Shown here one piece after another: positions 8,674-17,330 of a stretch of 64,000 bases of DNA (position 1 is the first letter of the stretch; each line of letters starts with the position of its first letter). The position numbers and the translations under genes were made by a program. The DNA is taken from the NCBI RefSeq assembly GCF_030719215.1, contig NZ_CP120983.1, positions 4,216,001-4,280,000 on the forward strand, read 5' to 3'. The DNA comes from Streptomyces sp. Alt3. GTDB taxonomy: Bacteria; Actinomycetota; Actinomycetes; Streptomycetales; Streptomycetaceae. Below the pieces are notes generated by a model. The model did not search any database and was not told where the DNA came from. It was given only the letters and a program-made list of their open reading frames with translations.

Positions 8674-10400
8674 AAGGCCGCGTCGGGCACCTCGCGCGGG
8701 GCGGGGCCCGCGTGGAAGAACCCGGCGTTCCCGACGTCCAGCCTGCGCAGGAAGTCGAAGCCCTTCGAGTCCTCCTCGCCGAACGCGACGAACTGGAAGA
8801 ACAGCGGCAGCCGTGCCGCGTCCGCCAGCGCCTGCTTGGCCGCCACCTTGGCGTCCGGGGCGCCGTCCGTCTGGAAGATCACCAGCGCGGGGCCGGTGGC
8901 CCCGGACTTCTCGTAGTGCGTGACGACCTCCTCGACGGCCCGGTGGTAGTTCGTACGGCCCAGCCGGCCGAGGCCCGCGTTCAGCTCGTCGATCCGGCCC
9001 TCGTGGGCGGTGAGGTCGACCGTGCCGGTGCCGTCGATGTCGGTCGAGAAGAAGACGACGGGCACGGTGGCGTCGGCGTCGAGGTGCGCGGCGAGCGCCA
9101 GCGTGCGGTCACCCAGGTGCTGGGCGCTGCCGTCCTTGTAGAACGGCCGCATGGAGCCGGAGCGGTCGAGGACCAGGTACACGGTGGCCCGAAGCCCGGT
9201 CAGCCCGTGGGCCTTGAGCGCGGTCTGCGCCGCCTTGTACGGGGCGACGAGTCCGGGAGCCGAGGACTTGACCCGGGCGAGCGTGACGGCGGGCTTGCCG
9301 GCGGGCTCGACGTCCTTGGGCTCGGCGACCGGTTCGGCGACGGCGAGGGGCTCCGGCGCCGTGACGGGCTCGGCGGCGACGGGCTCCGGTGCGACGACCG
9401 GTTCCGCGGCGGCGACGGGCTCGGCCAAGACCGGCTCGGGCTCGGCGACGGCGACGGGGGCGGGTGCCACCTCGGGCGCGGCTTCGACGACGGGCGGGGT
9501 GCCGACGACGGGCTCGGCAACCGGCTCGACGACGGTCTCCGCAACCGGCTCGGCAACCGGCTGTGCGGCCGCCTCTGCCGCCGGTTCGGCCTTCGGCGCC
9601 TCGGGCGCGGGTGCCGGCTCGGGCTCGGCGACGGCCTTGGACTCGACGGCCTCGGGCTCTGCGACGGCCTCGGCCTCGGGCTCGGCGACCGGCTCCGGCG
9701 CGGTGACAGGCTTCTCGACCGCGGCCGGCTCGGGCTCGTCCACGGTCTTCTCCGCTGCGGCGGGCGCCTCGGCGGGGGAGGGCTCTTCCACCACGGGGGA
9801 TGCCGCGACGGGCTCGGCCGGTCCGGCCGCGGCCTCCGGCTCGGCCTCCAGGCGGGTCTCCACCGGGGCCTTCGAGTCGGCCTCGGCAGGTGCCGCGACG
9901 GGCGCAGCCTCCGGCTCGGACTCCGCCTTCGGCTGCGTAGCCTCAGGCTCGGGCTCCGGGTCCATGTCGATCGTGATCGGCGCCACGACGGCCGGCTCGG
10001 CCTCGGCGGCGTTCTCCGCCGCCGTGTCCTTCGCGTCCTCCGCGGCGGCACCGGCGTCCGCAGCCGGCTTGGCCTCCGGGTCCGAGCCCTGGGCCGGGAC
10101 CCTCGGCGCGGGGGTGGAGGTCGTCGTCGTGGGTGCCGACGACGCGGAAGCCTTGTCGAAGGCCGCCGCGACCAGGTCCGACGCCTGGCCGCTGTCGTGC
10201 TCGGCACCGGCCGAACGGTCCGAGGGGGAGGCCGGGGCCGGTACCGAGGCCTTCGCGGGCTCGGCCGCCGAGGCGGAGGTCGTCTCCGGCTCCGACTCCG
10301 TGGGCTGGGTGCGCTCGGCCTGGGGCGGGACGGTGGCCGTGGTCGGCTCGTCCTGCTCCGTCCGGCCGAACACCTTGCGCAGCAAGCTCCGAATGCCCAT
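8607..10400 (-). CDS. TerF-like von Willebrand factor A protein with long Ala/Glu/Pro-rich region
   Basis: 597 residues. The N-terminal MGIRSLLRKVFGR is a short basic, possibly amphipathic helix, not a signal peptide. Residues about 20-375 are almost only Ala, Glu, Pro, Val and Ser in PVAEPE-type runs, certainly disordered. The C-terminal domain (about 395-590) is a vWA fold: VYLVLDRSGSM carries the DxSxS metal site, followed by FFSTDIDG and VIFQTDGAPD. It resembles the vWA of tellurite-resistance TerF-type proteins; a TerB protein is encoded at 33452. The function in Streptomyces is unknown; a protein-interaction role is inferred. The ATG at 10400 is preferred to an in-frame one six codons upstream. 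Confidence 0.8.
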   Translation of the reverse strand: MGIRSLLRKVFGRTEQDEPTTATVPPQAERTQPTESEPETTSASAAEPAKASVPAPASPSDRSAGAEHDSGQASDLVAAAFDKASASSAPTTTTSTPAPRVPAQGSDPEAKPAADAGAAAEDAKDTAAENAAEAEPAVVAPITIDMDPEPEPEATQPKAESEPEAAPVAAPAEADSKAPVETRLEAEPEAAAGPAEPVAASPVVEEPSPAEAPAAAEKTVDEPEPAAVEKPVTAPEPVAEPEAEAVAEPEAVESKAVAEPEPAPAPEAPKAEPAAEAAAQPVAEPVAETVVEPVAEPVVGTPPVVEAAPEVAPAPVAVAEPEPVLAEPVAAAEPVVAPEPVAAEPVTAPEPLAVAEPVAEPKDVEPAGKPAVTLARVKSSAPGLVAPYKAAQTALKAHGLTGLRATVYLVLDRSGSMRPFYKDGSAQHLGDRTLALAAHLDADATVPVVFFSTDIDGTGTVDLTAHEGRIDELNAGLGRLGRTNYHRAVEEVVTHYEKSGATGPALVIFQTDGAPDAKVAAKQALADAARLPLFFQFVAFGEEDSKGFDFLRRLDVGNAGFFHAGPAPREVPDAAFYREVLAGLSAWTAARGVVAED

Positions 10401-10602
10401 GGGCGAGGCCTTTCGCATGAGTTGGGTGCGATAAATGTCCGTACTGCGGGAATTGATCCCTGGCCAGGGCGGATACGTAAGGTTAGCGGCCGGATCCGGC
10501 CGTTCGTCGGCGCGGCCCGCCCCTGAGTCAACCGAGCTCCAACCGAGTCGTGACCGAGTCCTCGGACCGGCCCCGGCCGCCGGGAGGCCGGCGGTGTCCC
10601 GG

Positions 10603-10624
10603 ACTTCACCCTCCGTTCACCGGC
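10603..10624 (+). promoter_or_regulatory. PHO box (PhoP operator) upstream of phoX
   Basis: Two adjacent 11-base direct repeat units, ACTTCACCCTC and CGTTCACCGGC, with the TTCACC cores exactly 11 bases apart. This is the known Streptomyces PHO-box layout. It lies 66 bases before the phoX start, with a possible -10 (TACCGT) further downstream. Confidence 0.75.
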
Positions 10625-10690
10625 AGTCCCACGTATGGCGTGGATGCGCACCTACCGTCACGCGTGACACACAGACGGAGGGACGAAAAC

Positions 10691-12751
10691 GTGCGCAATC
10701 TGCTGCCGCTCATCGGCTCGCACCAGGGCGGGCGCTCCGCGCTGACCTGCCGCTACCGCTGCGGTGACGCCTGCTTCCAGGAGATCCCGAACACCAGTGG
10801 GAACGAGTACGCCGGCGACATCATCGCCGGTGCCCTGTCCCGCCGTTCGATGATGCGCGCCGCCGCCGTGGTCACCGTGGCCACGGCCGCCGGGACCGCC
10901 GCTCTCACGGGTCCGGCGGCTCCGGACGCCGAGGCCGCGCCGCTCGCGGGCCGTTCGGGCAGCAAGCCGAAGCCGGCCGCCCCGGGCGCCCGGGGCCTGC
11001 GCTTCGCGGCCGTGGCACCCAACAAGGACGACCGGGTCACGATCCCCGACGGCTACGGCCAGAACGTCGTGATCCGCTGGGGCGAACCGATCCTGCGCGG
11101 CGCTCCCGCCTTCGACCCGGACAAGCAGTCCGCGAAGGCGCAGGCGGGCCAGTTCGGTTACAACAACGACTTCCTCTCCCTGCTCCCGCTCCGGGGTGAG
11201 CGCGGCCGTCAGGTGCTGGTCGCCAACCACGAGTACACGGACGAGATCCTGATGTTCCGTGGATACGATCCGGCCAGTCCGACCCGTGAGCAGGTCGAGA
11301 TCGCCTGGGCGGCACACGGACTCTCCGTGGTCGTCGTGCAGGAGGAGAACCGCACCGGCAAGCTCACGCCGGTCAACCGCCACCCGCTGAACCGCCGTCT
11401 CACCGCGACCAGCGAATTCCGGGTCACCGGCCCGGCCGCGGGCAGCCCGCTGCTCCGCACCTCCGCCGACCGCAGTGGCCGCAAGGTGCTCGGCACCCTC
11501 AACAACTGTGCGGGCGGCACCACTCCGTGGGGCACCACGCTGCACGGCGAGGAGAACTTCAACCAGTACTTCGCCAACGGCTCCAGCGACACCGACAAGC
11601 GCTACGGCATCGGCACGGCCGCGACGGAGCGCAAGTGGGAGCGGTTCGACAAGCGCTTCGACCTCGCCCAGGAGCCCAACGAGGCGCACCGCTTCGGCTG
11701 GGTCGTCGAGCTCGACCCGTACGACCCCGACTCGACGCCCCGCAAGCGGACCGCGCTCGGCCGCTTCAAGCACGAGGCGGCGCAGCCCCGGCTGACCGCG
11801 GACGGCCGCCCCGTGGTCTACATGGGTGACGACGAACGGTTCGACTACTTCTACAAGTTCGTCTCCAGCAAGCGGATGAAGAAGGGCGACTCCCGGGCCG
11901 CCCGTGAGCACAACCTCACGCTGCTCGACGAGGGCACGCTCTACGTCGCCAAGCTGACCGGGGACTCGCCCGCCGCGGAGTTCGACGGCACGGGCAAGCT
12001 GCCGTCCGACGGCGAGTTCGACGGAAGCGGTGTCTGGATACCGCTCGCCACCGGCACGACCTCGCACGTCCCGGGCATGACGGCCGAGGAGGTGTACGTC
12101 TTCACCCGCCTGGCCGGCGACAAGGTCGGCGCGACGAAGATGGACCGCCCGGAGGACGTCGAGCCCTCGCCGCGCACCGGCCGGGTGTACGTCGCCCTGA
12201 CCAACAACACCGACCGCGGCAAGGCGGGCAAGGCGGGCGCGGACGAGGCCAACCCGCGCAACGCCAACAAGCACGGTCAGATCCTGGAGCTCGCCGAGCA
12301 CTGGGACGACCCCGCGGGTGACGGCTTCGCCTGGCGGCTCTTCCTCGTCGCTGGAGACCCGGAGGACCCGTCGACGTACTTCTCCGGCTTCCCCAAGGAG
12401 AAGGTCAGCCCCATCTCCTGCCCGGACAACGTGGCCTTCGACGACCACGGCAACCTGTGGATCTCCACGGACGGGAACCAGCTCGGCTCGCACGACGGAC
12501 TGTTCGGCGTGGCGACGCTGGGCGAACGGCGCGGTGAGCTGAAGCAGTTCCTGACCGTCCCCACCGGCGCGGAGACCTGCGGGCCGGTGATCCAGGACCG
12601 GCGTGTCCTCGTCGCCGTCCAGCACCCGGGGGAGGTCGACGGTGCCTCCGTCGAGAAGCCGGCGAGCGTGTGGCCGGACGGGCCGGGCCGGATCGTCCGC
12701 CCGTCGGTCGTCGCCGTGTGGCGCAAGGACGGCGGCGACATCGGCGTCTGA
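10691..12751 (+). CDS. phoX: Tat-exported alkaline phosphatase PhoX
   Basis: Secreted PhoX-family (DUF839) phosphatase of 686 residues. PhoX enzymes are Ca/Fe-dependent and release phosphate from organic esters under phosphate starvation. The N-terminus is long: a soluble stretch, then SRRSMMRAAAVVTVATAAGT, a twin-arginine signal at about residues 55-75, ending in an Ala-rich cleavage region. The beta-propeller-like body has typical PhoX segments (NHEYTDEI, CAGGTTPWGTTLHGEENFNQYF, RFGWVVELDPYDP, KHEAAQPRL, VYMGDDERFDYFYKFVS, DNVAFDDHGNLWISTDG). The GTG start fits the family's extended N-terminus. A PHO box lies just upstream, so control by PhoR-PhoP is expected. Confidence 0.93.
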   Translation: MRNLLPLIGSHQGGRSALTCRYRCGDACFQEIPNTSGNEYAGDIIAGALSRRSMMRAAAVVTVATAAGTAALTGPAAPDAEAAPLAGRSGSKPKPAAPGARGLRFAAVAPNKDDRVTIPDGYGQNVVIRWGEPILRGAPAFDPDKQSAKAQAGQFGYNNDFLSLLPLRGERGRQVLVANHEYTDEILMFRGYDPASPTREQVEIAWAAHGLSVVVVQEENRTGKLTPVNRHPLNRRLTATSEFRVTGPAAGSPLLRTSADRSGRKVLGTLNNCAGGTTPWGTTLHGEENFNQYFANGSSDTDKRYGIGTAATERKWERFDKRFDLAQEPNEAHRFGWVVELDPYDPDSTPRKRTALGRFKHEAAQPRLTADGRPVVYMGDDERFDYFYKFVSSKRMKKGDSRAAREHNLTLLDEGTLYVAKLTGDSPAAEFDGTGKLPSDGEFDGSGVWIPLATGTTSHVPGMTAEEVYVFTRLAGDKVGATKMDRPEDVEPSPRTGRVYVALTNNTDRGKAGKAGADEANPRNANKHGQILELAEHWDDPAGDGFAWRLFLVAGDPEDPSTYFSGFPKEKVSPISCPDNVAFDDHGNLWISTDGNQLGSHDGLFGVATLGERRGELKQFLTVPTGAETCGPVIQDRRVLVAVQHPGEVDGASVEKPASVWPDGPGRIVRPSVVAVWRKDGGDIGV

Positions 12752-12851
12752 AGCGGAAGCGGTCCTACGGCCTGTGCCCGTACGGTGCATGCCTTATGGG
12801 TGTCGTTCAAATGTGCGGACGAGGGTCCGGGGCGCGTTGCTAGCGTGACCG

Positions 12852-12886
12852 GCCGGCGCACCTGATCACGTATCAGGTGCGCCGGC
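12852..12886 (+). promoter_or_regulatory. perfect 15-bp hairpin in the leader of the secreted-protein gene
   Basis: GCCGGCGCACCTGAT pairs perfectly with its complement around a CACGT loop. It starts just after a possible -10 (TAGCGT at 12841) and 31 bases before the next start codon. No U-tract follows. It could be the phoX terminator, a leader structure or an operator. Confidence 0.6.
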
Positions 12887-12917
12887 GGATCCATCCGCAC
12901 TCACGAAGGGCCCCCAC

Positions 12918-14588
12918 ATGGGACAACCATCCCGCAGGACACGCCTCGCGGCATGCGCCGTGGCGGCAGGCGCCCTGCTGTCGGCATTCGTGCCGGCGGC
13001 GGGTGCCGCCGCCACGCCCGCCGAAGCCCCGGGCACCATCGCAGCCGACGACCCCGTGCCCGGTCACGAGGGCATGCCGGACGACGGATTCGAGGACGCC
13101 CCCGAGGGTGAGCAGGACGACCTGGCCGGCCCCGACGGCTCCGGCCTGGCCCCCGCCGACGTGCTGCCGGCCCCGGTCCCGGGCCGCGCCGGGGACTTCA
13201 AGCTGGAGGCGGGGTCCTCCCTCACCGGCCTCGTGAACGACCTGGACGCCGCGCTGCCCAAGCAGGGCCTCACCGAGCTCATGGAGCAGGCCAACCGCCC
13301 CGCGGGCTGGGAGGGTGCCTGCGGCAGCAAGAGCATCTACGGCCCCGACCTCGCCGTGAACCACCGCATCTGCTGGAAGGACGACGACGCCACGTCCACG
13401 GAGTGGATCCCGCAGGCGATCACCGGAGTCTCGGACGCGCAGGAGGACGAGGACTGGGGCTCGTCGAACGCCGAGCCGATCGCCGTGGCCGGTTACGACG
13501 ACGCCAACCCCGGCCGCAGCGACCTCACCGCGGGCCGGGACAACTGCGTCCAGGAATCGGCCTCCGACGCCTGCAACGAGAAGGGCATCCGGGTCAGCTT
13601 CTTCAACCAGGCCACCCAGATGTACCGCCATGTGCTGCTGGTCTGGCCCTACGTCAACTCCAAGGACCACATCTCCTTCGACGCCCTGCACGCCCGTGAG
13701 GGCAAGTGCACGTCCACCGTGACGGCCTCCTGCAAGGCGCAGCAGGGCATCCACGCGGGCGGCATGGTCTGGTACGGCAACCACCTGTACGTGGCCGACA
13801 CCGCCAACGGCATGCGCGTCTTCGACCTCCGCAGGATCATGGACCTCAACCCGGACAACGACGCCGACGTCAACGACCCGACCCCGGACGGCCTGGTCAG
13901 TGATGTGCTGGACAAGAAGCGGGTGGGCCGCCAGAGCAACGTCTGGTACAGCTACGGCTACCGGTACGTGATGCCCCAGGTCGCCACGCTGAAGTTCACC
14001 ACGGCGAAGAACAGCGGGACCACGAAGGGGAACCAGTGCTACTCCACCGGTCGCCCGAAGGCCTCGTACATCTCGCTGGACCGGACGGACACGGATCACC
14101 TGGTGCTCGGTGAGTACTGCAACCACAACAACGGCGGCGACAGCACGGGCCGTGTCGGCACCTACCCGATGACAGCACTGACCGCCGCTGTCGAGGGTGC
14201 CGCGGGGACTGCCGCCAGTGCCGACCTCGCCTACGGGCTGCCGGCCGGTGCCTCGTTCAACGGCGAGGACCTGTGGCACAAGATGCAGGGCGTGACGCGC
14301 TACGAGGGCAAGTGGTACTTCCACCGCAGCAACGCTTCCTCCAACGGGCGGCTGCTCCAGGCCACCCCGCAGACGGTGGGCGGTACGCCGCAGCTCGTCG
14401 CGAACACGAAGGTCCTGCAGTCCTCGATCGGGCCGGAGGACTTCTACCTCGCGCACGGCCGCGGTGACGGCTTCGCCCCGCAGCTCTACTCCCTCGGCGA
14501 GCACGCGCCGACCACCGCGTGCCCCGGGTGCAAGCGTGAGATGTACAGCTACAACATGTCCGAGGTCATCGGCGACTTCGGTTCCTGA
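12918..14588 (+). CDS. large secreted protein of unknown function
   Basis: 556 residues beginning with a Sec signal (SRRTRLAACAVAAGALLSAF, then AGAAATPA). The mature N-terminus is Asp/Glu/Pro-rich. The body has several Trp- and Tyr-containing beta-strand-like segments such as GGMVWYGNHLYVADTANGMRVFDL and EGKWYFHRS, which suggest a beta-propeller, plus Cys pairs (CGSKSIYG, CWKDDD, CVQESASDACNEKG, CPGC) that could form disulfides. I do not recognise an enzymatic motif. It follows phoX but is separated by a 15-bp hairpin, so co-transcription is doubtful. The same propeller character as PhoX is notable but proves no relationship. Confidence 0.75.
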   Translation: MGQPSRRTRLAACAVAAGALLSAFVPAAGAAATPAEAPGTIAADDPVPGHEGMPDDGFEDAPEGEQDDLAGPDGSGLAPADVLPAPVPGRAGDFKLEAGSSLTGLVNDLDAALPKQGLTELMEQANRPAGWEGACGSKSIYGPDLAVNHRICWKDDDATSTEWIPQAITGVSDAQEDEDWGSSNAEPIAVAGYDDANPGRSDLTAGRDNCVQESASDACNEKGIRVSFFNQATQMYRHVLLVWPYVNSKDHISFDALHAREGKCTSTVTASCKAQQGIHAGGMVWYGNHLYVADTANGMRVFDLRRIMDLNPDNDADVNDPTPDGLVSDVLDKKRVGRQSNVWYSYGYRYVMPQVATLKFTTAKNSGTTKGNQCYSTGRPKASYISLDRTDTDHLVLGEYCNHNNGGDSTGRVGTYPMTALTAAVEGAAGTAASADLAYGLPAGASFNGEDLWHKMQGVTRYEGKWYFHRSNASSNGRLLQATPQTVGGTPQLVANTKVLQSSIGPEDFYLAHGRGDGFAPQLYSLGEHAPTTACPGCKREMYSYNMSEVIGDFGS

Positions 14589-14613
14589 CCGCGTCCGGGG
14601 CGCCTCACCGCAC

Positions 14614-14619
14614 TAGAGT
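14614..14619 (+). promoter_or_regulatory. -10 hexamer TAGAGT of leaderless S4-protein gene
   Basis: TAGAGT ends seven bases before the ATG at 14627, and no Shine-Dalgarno sequence is present. This is the same geometry as metG. Confidence 0.55.
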
Positions 14620-14626
14620 CGGACAC

Positions 14627-15043
14627 ATGGTTTCCGGTGAGGCGCCGCAGGCGGAGGGAAGCGTCCGGGTCGACGCCTGGATCTGGGCGGTCCGGCTGAC
14701 GAAGACCCGGTCGCAGGCGGCTGCCGCCTGCCGGGCGGGACACGTGCGGGTCAACGGCGAGCGTGCGAAGCCCGCCCAGGCTCTGAGGGCGGGCGACGAG
14801 GTACGGCTGCGGCACGCGGGCCGGGACCGGATCGTGGTCGTCTCCAAGATCGTGAAGAAGCGGGTGGGGCCGCCGGTCGCGGCCGAGTGCTTCGTAGACA
14901 ACAGCCCGCCCCCGCCGCCCCGCGAGGCGGCGATCCAGGTCCCGGTCCGTGACCGGGGCACGGGCCGCCCGACCAAACGGGACCGCCGCGAGATGGAACG
15001 TCTCCAGGCGCCGCGGGCCCCACACGATCCGGCTGCCCCCTAA
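14627..15043 (+). CDS. S4-domain RNA-binding protein, Hsp15 (HslR) family
   Basis: 138 residues. The S4 fold fills the first 70 (VRVDAWIWAVRLTKTRSQAAAACRAG, then HVRVNGERAKPAQALRAGDEVRL). The tail is basic and Pro-rich (RDRGTGRPTKRDRREMER), as in the Hsp15 family. Hsp15 proteins bind stalled 50S subunits carrying nascent chains and help recycle them. It probably stands alone under its own leaderless promoter. The stop codon overlaps by four bases the convergent DUF2630 gene. Confidence 0.85.
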   Translation: MVSGEAPQAEGSVRVDAWIWAVRLTKTRSQAAAACRAGHVRVNGERAKPAQALRAGDEVRLRHAGRDRIVVVSKIVKKRVGPPVAAECFVDNSPPPPPREAAIQVPVRDRGTGRPTKRDRREMERLQAPRAPHDPAAP

Positions 15044-15285
15044 CTCCGGTAGCCCTCCACCTCGCCGGCGGGCCGTACCCTCGCCTCCGAGGGGTCCTCG
15101 CCGTACTCGCTGAGTGCGCGCCGCTGCCGCAGCAGGTCCCAGCACTGGTCCAGCTGGACCTCGACCTCACCCAGTCGTGAGCGCTCCTCGGAGGAGAGGC
15201 CCAGCTCCGCGGTGGAGCGGGCGCGCAGGGCGCGTTCCTCGGTGATCAGTTCGTCGATGTTCTCGAAGATGTCCTGGTCGGCCAT
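15040..15285 (-). CDS. DUF2630 family protein
   Basis: 81 residues, acidic, mostly helical: DQDIFENIDELITEERALRA, then a second helix with LDQCWDLLRQRRALSE and a short tail. This matches the small actinobacterial DUF2630 family, whose role is unknown. A good ribosome binding site (GGAGAG) precedes the ATG. The quinone-reductase gene upstream on the same strand ends 24 bases before it, but reads in the same direction toward it, so both may share a transcript. Confidence 0.85.
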   Translation of the reverse strand: MADQDIFENIDELITEERALRARSTAELGLSSEERSRLGEVEVQLDQCWDLLRQRRALSEYGEDPSEARVRPAGEVEGYRS

Positions 15286-15309
15286 GGGTCTCTCCCGGTC
15301 CGGTGTCCT

Positions 15310-16251
15310 TCAGACGGCGAAGACGGTCTTGCCGCGGGCCCCGCCCGCGCGGTTCTGGACGAGTGCCTGCGGCGCCTTCTCCAGGGGGAGCTCCATGTCG
15401 ATGGGCACGTCCAGCCCCCCGTGTGCCACCGCCGAGGCCAGTTCCTCCAGCAACGCGGCGGTGGGGGCGAGCCGGTAGTCGGACCAGGCGACACCCGGCG
15501 GCGCCGCCACGCTCCGGGTGGTGACCGCGACCCCGCCGTCCCGCAGCAGGGCGGCGTACGCGGCGAAGGAGGCGGTGTCCGTGGAGACGAGGTCGACCAG
15601 AGCGTCGACGCCCTCCGGGTAGAGGGCGCGCACCGCGGACGCCGATGCTTCGGTACCGCCCGTCGTGTCGATGGTGGCGGTGGCACCGAGGGCCTTCATA
15701 CGCCGTCCCTCGTCGCCCCGTACGGCCGCGACCACCGCTGTCCCCCGGGCCGCCGCGAGCTGGGTCAGGAAGCTGCCGACGCCGCCCGTCGCCCCGACGA
15801 CCAGCAGGCTCAGCCCGCTGCGCACGGCGGTGCTCGACAGGATCTGCGCGGCGGTCGTCCCGGCCGTCGGGAGCGCGGCGGCGGCCTGGAGCGGCATGTC
15901 GCGCGGGACCAGGGCGATCGGGGAGTCCTGGGCGACGCACAGGTATTCGGCGTAGGCCCCGCAGCGTCCGGGCGGTGGTGCCGTCACCCGGCCGAACACC
16001 GTGTCGCCCACCCGGAAGCGGTTGTCGCCGCTGCCGATCATGTCCACCCGGCCCGCGAAGTCGGTGCCCAGGACGAGCGGGAACACCTGCGGAGGCACGC
16101 CTCCCGGGGGGCCGTCCGCGGTCTGCCAGTCGAGCGGGTTGAGTGCCGCGTACTCGACCTTCACGCGGACCTCGCCCGCCCCGGGGCCGGGCTTCGGCAG
16201 TTCGACGAGGCCGGGCTCCGCACGGAACGCGCTGACGGCGATTGCTCGCAT
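15310..16251 (-). CDS. NADP-dependent quinone oxidoreductase (zinc-free medium-chain dehydrogenase)
   Basis: 313 residues. N-terminal GroES-like domain (PGAGEVRVKVEYAALNPLDW, VLGTDFAGRV) followed by a Rossmann domain with the AGxxGxxG-like motif VVGATGGVGSFLTQLAAARG. The zinc-ligand cysteines of true alcohol dehydrogenases are absent, as in QOR-type enzymes that reduce quinones or enones with NADPH. The start is MRAIAVSAF; the longer open frame upstream is non-coding. The gene order DUF2630 downstream and a membrane protein upstream gives no pathway clue. Confidence 0.88.
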   Translation of the reverse strand: MRAIAVSAFRAEPGLVELPKPGPGAGEVRVKVEYAALNPLDWQTADGPPGGVPPQVFPLVLGTDFAGRVDMIGSGDNRFRVGDTVFGRVTAPPPGRCGAYAEYLCVAQDSPIALVPRDMPLQAAAALPTAGTTAAQILSSTAVRSGLSLLVVGATGGVGSFLTQLAAARGTAVVAAVRGDEGRRMKALGATATIDTTGGTEASASAVRALYPEGVDALVDLVSTDTASFAAYAALLRDGGVAVTTRSVAAPPGVAWSDYRLAPTAALLEELASAVAHGGLDVPIDMELPLEKAPQALVQNRAGGARGKTVFAV

Positions 16252-16343
16252 ACGGCAGACCTCCCACTCGCCCCCGCTCCCACGCATCCCACTGTCGCCC
16301 GGCCCGCGCACCCCCGCACGTCGGGCCCGGGGCGGCGGGACCG

Positions 16344-17207
16344 CTACCCCCGCCTGCCCGTCATGACCCGGCCGACCACGCCGCCGACCGCCAGGACCGC
16401 TCCCACGAGGAGCACGATCCACACCGTCGTACGCAGGGAGGCGGTCAGCGCGTCGTACACGGCGGCGGCCCCGCCCCTGTCGGTGCCCGGTACCTGGTCC
16501 AGCACCCGGTCGCGCCCGACGGCGACGGCGATCCGCAGCAGGGCCGCGCCGAGCACGAGACCGCCACCCGCCACGGCCACGGTCGTCAGGCCCGCCCGTC
16601 GGCCCCCGCGTACGAACGCGAGACCCACCACCAGGACGAGCAGCACCACCGTGCCGACGGCCGGCCAGACACTGCAGTACCGCAGCCACCGGAACGAGGA
16701 CCGCAGCTCGTCGGCGCGGTCGGCGGAGAGGACGGTGATCGAGGTCTCCACGACCGGGATCCGGTCGGCGAACGGCACCCCGTCGTCGACCAGCTCCTTC
16801 TTGACCTCCTCGATCACCGGCGCCAGGTCGATGGTGACCGCCTGGCCGTCGTCCCCGTGCAGCGAGGCGGTCACGGCCCGGTGCGCCGTACGGTTCGCGC
16901 TGTCCCAGGCACGCCGGAACGCCTCGGTCGTGGTGAACGACCGCGCGGTCTCGTGCAGGAACTGCTCGGCCGTGTCCTGGAGCGGGCCGAGGTCGATGTT
17001 CTTCATCGCCTCGTCCATGACCAGGCGAGCCACGGTGTCCTGCACCTCGGCGTCGGAGGCCAGCGGGGAGACCGCGGCGAGATACCGGTCGGTGTCGTCG
17101 AGCTCCAGGTCGACCCAGGCCGACAGCGCGCCGAACGGAACCAGCAGGGTGAGCAGGACGAGCAGTACCGCCGACAGGGCCGCTGAGAGATAGGTCCGCA
17201 CAGGCAC
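16344..17207 (-). CDS. integral membrane protein, unknown function
   Basis: About 287 residues. TM1 at about 8-30 (LSAALSAVLLVLLTLLVPFGA), then a long extracytoplasmic helical region (about 35-175) rich in Asp, Glu and Arg, followed by three hydrophobic segments (AVGTVVLLVLVVGLAFV, LTTVAVAGGGLVLGAALL, TVWIVLLVGAVLAVGGVV) and a basic tail. This one-plus-three topology with a large outside helical domain is seen in several Streptomyces hypothetical proteins. Two GTG starts two codons apart (17207, 17201) are equally possible. Divergent from the next small membrane protein. Function not recognised. Confidence 0.7.
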   Translation of the reverse strand: MPVRTYLSAALSAVLLVLLTLLVPFGALSAWVDLELDDTDRYLAAVSPLASDAEVQDTVARLVMDEAMKNIDLGPLQDTAEQFLHETARSFTTTEAFRRAWDSANRTAHRAVTASLHGDDGQAVTIDLAPVIEEVKKELVDDGVPFADRIPVVETSITVLSADRADELRSSFRWLRYCSVWPAVGTVVLLVLVVGLAFVRGGRRAGLTTVAVAGGGLVLGAALLRIAVAVGRDRVLDQVPGTDRGGAAAVYDALTASLRTTVWIVLLVGAVLAVGGVVGRVMTGRRG

Positions 17208-17330
17208 CAGCCAATCCCGTGCGGGGCCGGGGCGCCGGGGGCCGTACGCCGTTCGAGTTGCCGGGCGGCCGGGCCGGGTGTGCGCTGGGAGGACCACAGG
17301 GACGGGGGCGGACGTGAGGAGTTGTGCGCC

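Noticed and set aside
9275..10345. Repetitive DNA in the vWA gene taken as a possible CRISPR-like array
   Set aside because: No constant repeat with unique spacers; it is codon-level repetition of Ala/Glu/Pro.
8712..10526. Plus-strand 604-codon frame antisense to the vWA gene
   Set aside because: Gly/Leu/Arg repeats that mirror the Ala/Glu/Pro tract of the real gene.
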